The translations under genes were made by a program, and so were the position numbers. This document shows, piece after piece, positions 62,304-63,577 of a stretch of 63,577 bases of DNA (position 1 is its first letter; each line of letters starts with the position of its first letter). The stretch lies in the NCBI GenBank assembly GCA_045661345.1, contig JAZRFM010000008.1, positions 1-63,577 on the forward strand, in the 5' to 3' direction. The stretch comes from RUG12461 sp045661345. GTDB taxonomy: Bacteria; Bacillota; Clostridia; Lachnospirales; Lachnospiraceae. The notes under the pieces were generated by a model, which did no database searches, had not been told where the DNA came from, and worked only from the letters and a program-made list of their open reading frames with translations.

Positions 62304-62373
62304 TGCCGTTTATGACGAAAGAAAGACCATTCATGACATCTTTGTTATGTATGGGTTTGAGGGAGACGAAATA
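62304..62373 (+). promoter_or_regulatory. Class-2 LytTR box before the FlxA-like gene
   Basis: TGCCGTTTATGA (62304) and GACCATTCATGA (62325) are 21 bp apart. A weak -10 (GAAATA) lies at the expected 62368. It begins 11 bases after the kinase stop. Confidence 0.6.
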
Positions 62374-62407
62374 GAGAATGAAGGAGTGGACCGGAAAGGA
62401 GACGAAA

Positions 62408-63118
62408 ATGAGAATAGGAAGTTCGACACTGCAACAAGGCTATTGTGCAGGCGGCACCGGAAGTAAACCTGTTTTCGCGAGTGACGCCTATAGTAAAAAC
62501 ATCGAGGAACAGATCCGCAATGCGGAGAAAAAACTGCAGGATCTTTCCAGAGACGATAAAATACCACCGGATGAACGGATGAAGAAACAGCAGGAGATTC
62601 GGAAAGAAATCACGGAGCTTCAGATGCAGCTCAGACAGCATGAGATGGAGATCCGGCAGCAGGAACGACAGCAGAAATCTTCCGGAACATCCATGGAGGA
62701 CATGCTGGGAGGCGAAACGCATGTCAGAGGCAAAGAGGGCAAGAAGGGAACCGGGTTTTCCGATGCCGGCATGAGGGCCATGGTTTCGGCTGGTGCATCC
62801 ATAAAGCAGGCAGGTATCCAAGGCGCTGTGAAAACCACGATGGAGGGAAAAACCGGTGTCCTGGAGTCAGAGATTAAACTGGACAAGGAGAGGGGAGAAG
62901 ATACCGCAAAGAAGGAAGCGGAACTGGCGGATCTTCAGACTGGTGTATCCGATCTCACATCCGGCCAGTTGAAAACCCTTTCTGCGGCAAATAAGGAGAT
63001 GGAAAAAGCCGGAGAGGAAGAGGCTGCTGCGGGCGCTGATGGAACCTGCCCAAGCAGCGGACAGCATTCCAATGCACTGTCGGAACCCGTTTCCGGGAAG
63101 GCTGATACAGAACAATAA
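62408..63118 (+). CDS. FlxA-like coiled-coil protein
   Basis: A 236-residue soluble protein. Residues 30-95 form a Gln/Glu/Arg-rich coiled coil (NIEEQIRNAEKKLQDLSRDD and ERMKKQQEIRKEITELQMQL) like FlxA-family proteins. The remainder is polar with a Gly/Ser C-terminus. FlxA itself is controlled by the flagellar sigma factor in E. coli, but no flagellar gene is in this window. GGAGACG precedes ATG 62408. A class-2 box lies upstream. Confidence 0.75.
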   Translation: MRIGSSTLQQGYCAGGTGSKPVFASDAYSKNIEEQIRNAEKKLQDLSRDDKIPPDERMKKQQEIRKEITELQMQLRQHEMEIRQQERQQKSSGTSMEDMLGGETHVRGKEGKKGTGFSDAGMRAMVSAGASIKQAGIQGAVKTTMEGKTGVLESEIKLDKERGEDTAKKEAELADLQTGVSDLTSGQLKTLSAANKEMEKAGEEEAAAGADGTCPSSGQHSNALSEPVSGKADTEQ

Positions 63119-63150
63119 AAGAATTTGTTTGGTACTACCATTCAATATAG

Positions 63151-63192
63151 TGGGCTATGAAGAAACGCATTAATTCGCTTCTTCATAGCCCA
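63151..63192. terminator. Bidirectional terminator-like stem
   Basis: A 14-bp perfect inverted repeat (TGGGCTATGAAGAA/TTCTTCATAGCCCA) with a 14-base loop, 33 bases after the FlxA-like gene. The T-run is short. Confidence 0.75.
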
Positions 63193-63291
63193 TTTCAATC
63201 GACATCATGATATGTATGATATGAACGATATTTGCTCTTGGTGCTTTGTGCAGAATTATGCTATAATTGCGCAAAAAAAGAGGTCATACTA

Positions 63292-63390
63292 AATCTCTGA
63301 AATAGCACACAAGGAACGGGCACCTATCTTCATTACGAAAAACGGTTACAGCGATCTGGTTGTAATGAGCAGTGAACTGTACGGGAGGTT
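63292..63390 (+). pseudogene. Phd/YefM-type antitoxin remnant
   Basis: The frame reads SEIAHKERAPIFITKNGYSD then LVVMSSELYGR, the characteristic middle of Phd/YefM antitoxins. It lacks the N-terminus (a stop at 63288-63290 precedes it in frame) and runs into C-rich unrelated DNA. No toxin gene follows. Confidence 0.65.
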
Positions 63391-63577
63391 ACCCCCTTCC
63401 CCCCCCCGGGACGATTGCCCGCCCCCTCCCCGCCGGCCTCCCTGTGCCCTGACATATCAGTCTGCACACAAAACCGTTCACTGGTTTCGGAGCCAAGAGC
63501 TTTTATGCATTTGAGCAAGGTTCCTGTCACCGGTCGCAGCCGGTACCAACGCGCCTTCCATGGCGCATGGTACCTGG

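Larger units (their letters stand above)
63119..63577. other. Gap to window end, GC-rich tail
   Basis: Besides the terminator and antitoxin remnant listed separately, the last 190 bases change abruptly to C-rich DNA (63388-63445). They end in an imperfect inverted repeat (GGTACCAACGCGCC ... TGGCGCATGGTACC, 63542-63574). I see no gene on either strand that I trust. Confidence 0.5.

Noticed and set aside
1..63577. CRISPR arrays, tRNA or rRNA genes
   Set aside because: I found no regularly spaced repeat series, cloverleaf-like segments or rRNA-like sequence by eye.

Overview
The window looks like part of a Clostridia chromosome, most likely Lachnospiraceae. The evidence is the mid-range GC content, strong GGAGG ribosome binding sites, occasional TTG and GTG starts, HemZ, HydF, a minimal SufCB pair, many LytTR regulators with DUF3021 partners, and FlxA-like and DUF6483-like proteins. 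I saw no rRNA, tRNA or CRISPR array.

Region 1 (about 1-20,960) is an accessory locus and the best candidate for an undescribed system. It encodes three small proteins with double-glycine leaders (2245-2493 minus, 8162-8416, 19253-19519). It also encodes an NHLP-type exporter: a C39-peptidase ABC protein, a second ABC protein and an unusually short HlyD-like protein. Further members are an ABC-2 transporter, two paralogous M50-like membrane metalloproteases, two lipoproteins (one DUF3798-like), a dCache hybrid histidine kinase, a STAS protein, an Hpt protein, a receiver-only regulator, three LytTR transcription factors and two DUF3021 membrane proteins. Six promoters share one box: two ACC(G/A)-type half-sites 21-22 bp apart, with a -10 hexamer 42-43 nt after the start of the second half-site and no good -35. 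This makes the protein genes, the exporter, the ABC-2 genes and the protease-LytTR operon one predicted regulon. No RiPP tailoring enzyme is present. Two of the three cores resemble each other and look like small beta-barrel (SH3/KOW-like) domains rather than bacteriocins.

Region 2 (20,975-31,336) is ordinary chromosome: an ABC exporter pair, HydF, SufC/SufB-like, a YgjP-type metalloprotease, RelA/SpoT, a metallo-beta-lactamase-fold hydrolase and HemZ.

Region 3 (31,340-48,100) is mosaic and partly decayed. It starts at a topB fragment and holds a DUF4143 ATPase, a LytTR two-component system, several non-classical polar proteins, a SIMPL lipoprotein, an ECF sigma/anti-sigma pair, a nuclease-transposase remnant, a nitrilase-family hydrolase, a flavin reductase-like protein and an HD-GYP phosphodiesterase. 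A second LytTR-type box (GACCATTCRTG repeated at 21 bp, -10 about 43 nt downstream) occurs seven times between here and the window end. Two of these copies sit in front of genes collapsed by internal deletion.

Region 4 (48,135-58,304) is a type I restriction-modification island in the order hsdM, hsdS, rhuM, tyrosine recombinase, unknown gene, second hsdS, dinD fragment, hsdR. Short repeats and a GC-rich structured insertion suggest specificity switching.

Region 5 (58,305-63,577) has a zinc-ribbon membrane protein, a second LytTR two-component system, a FlxA-like protein and an antitoxin remnant.
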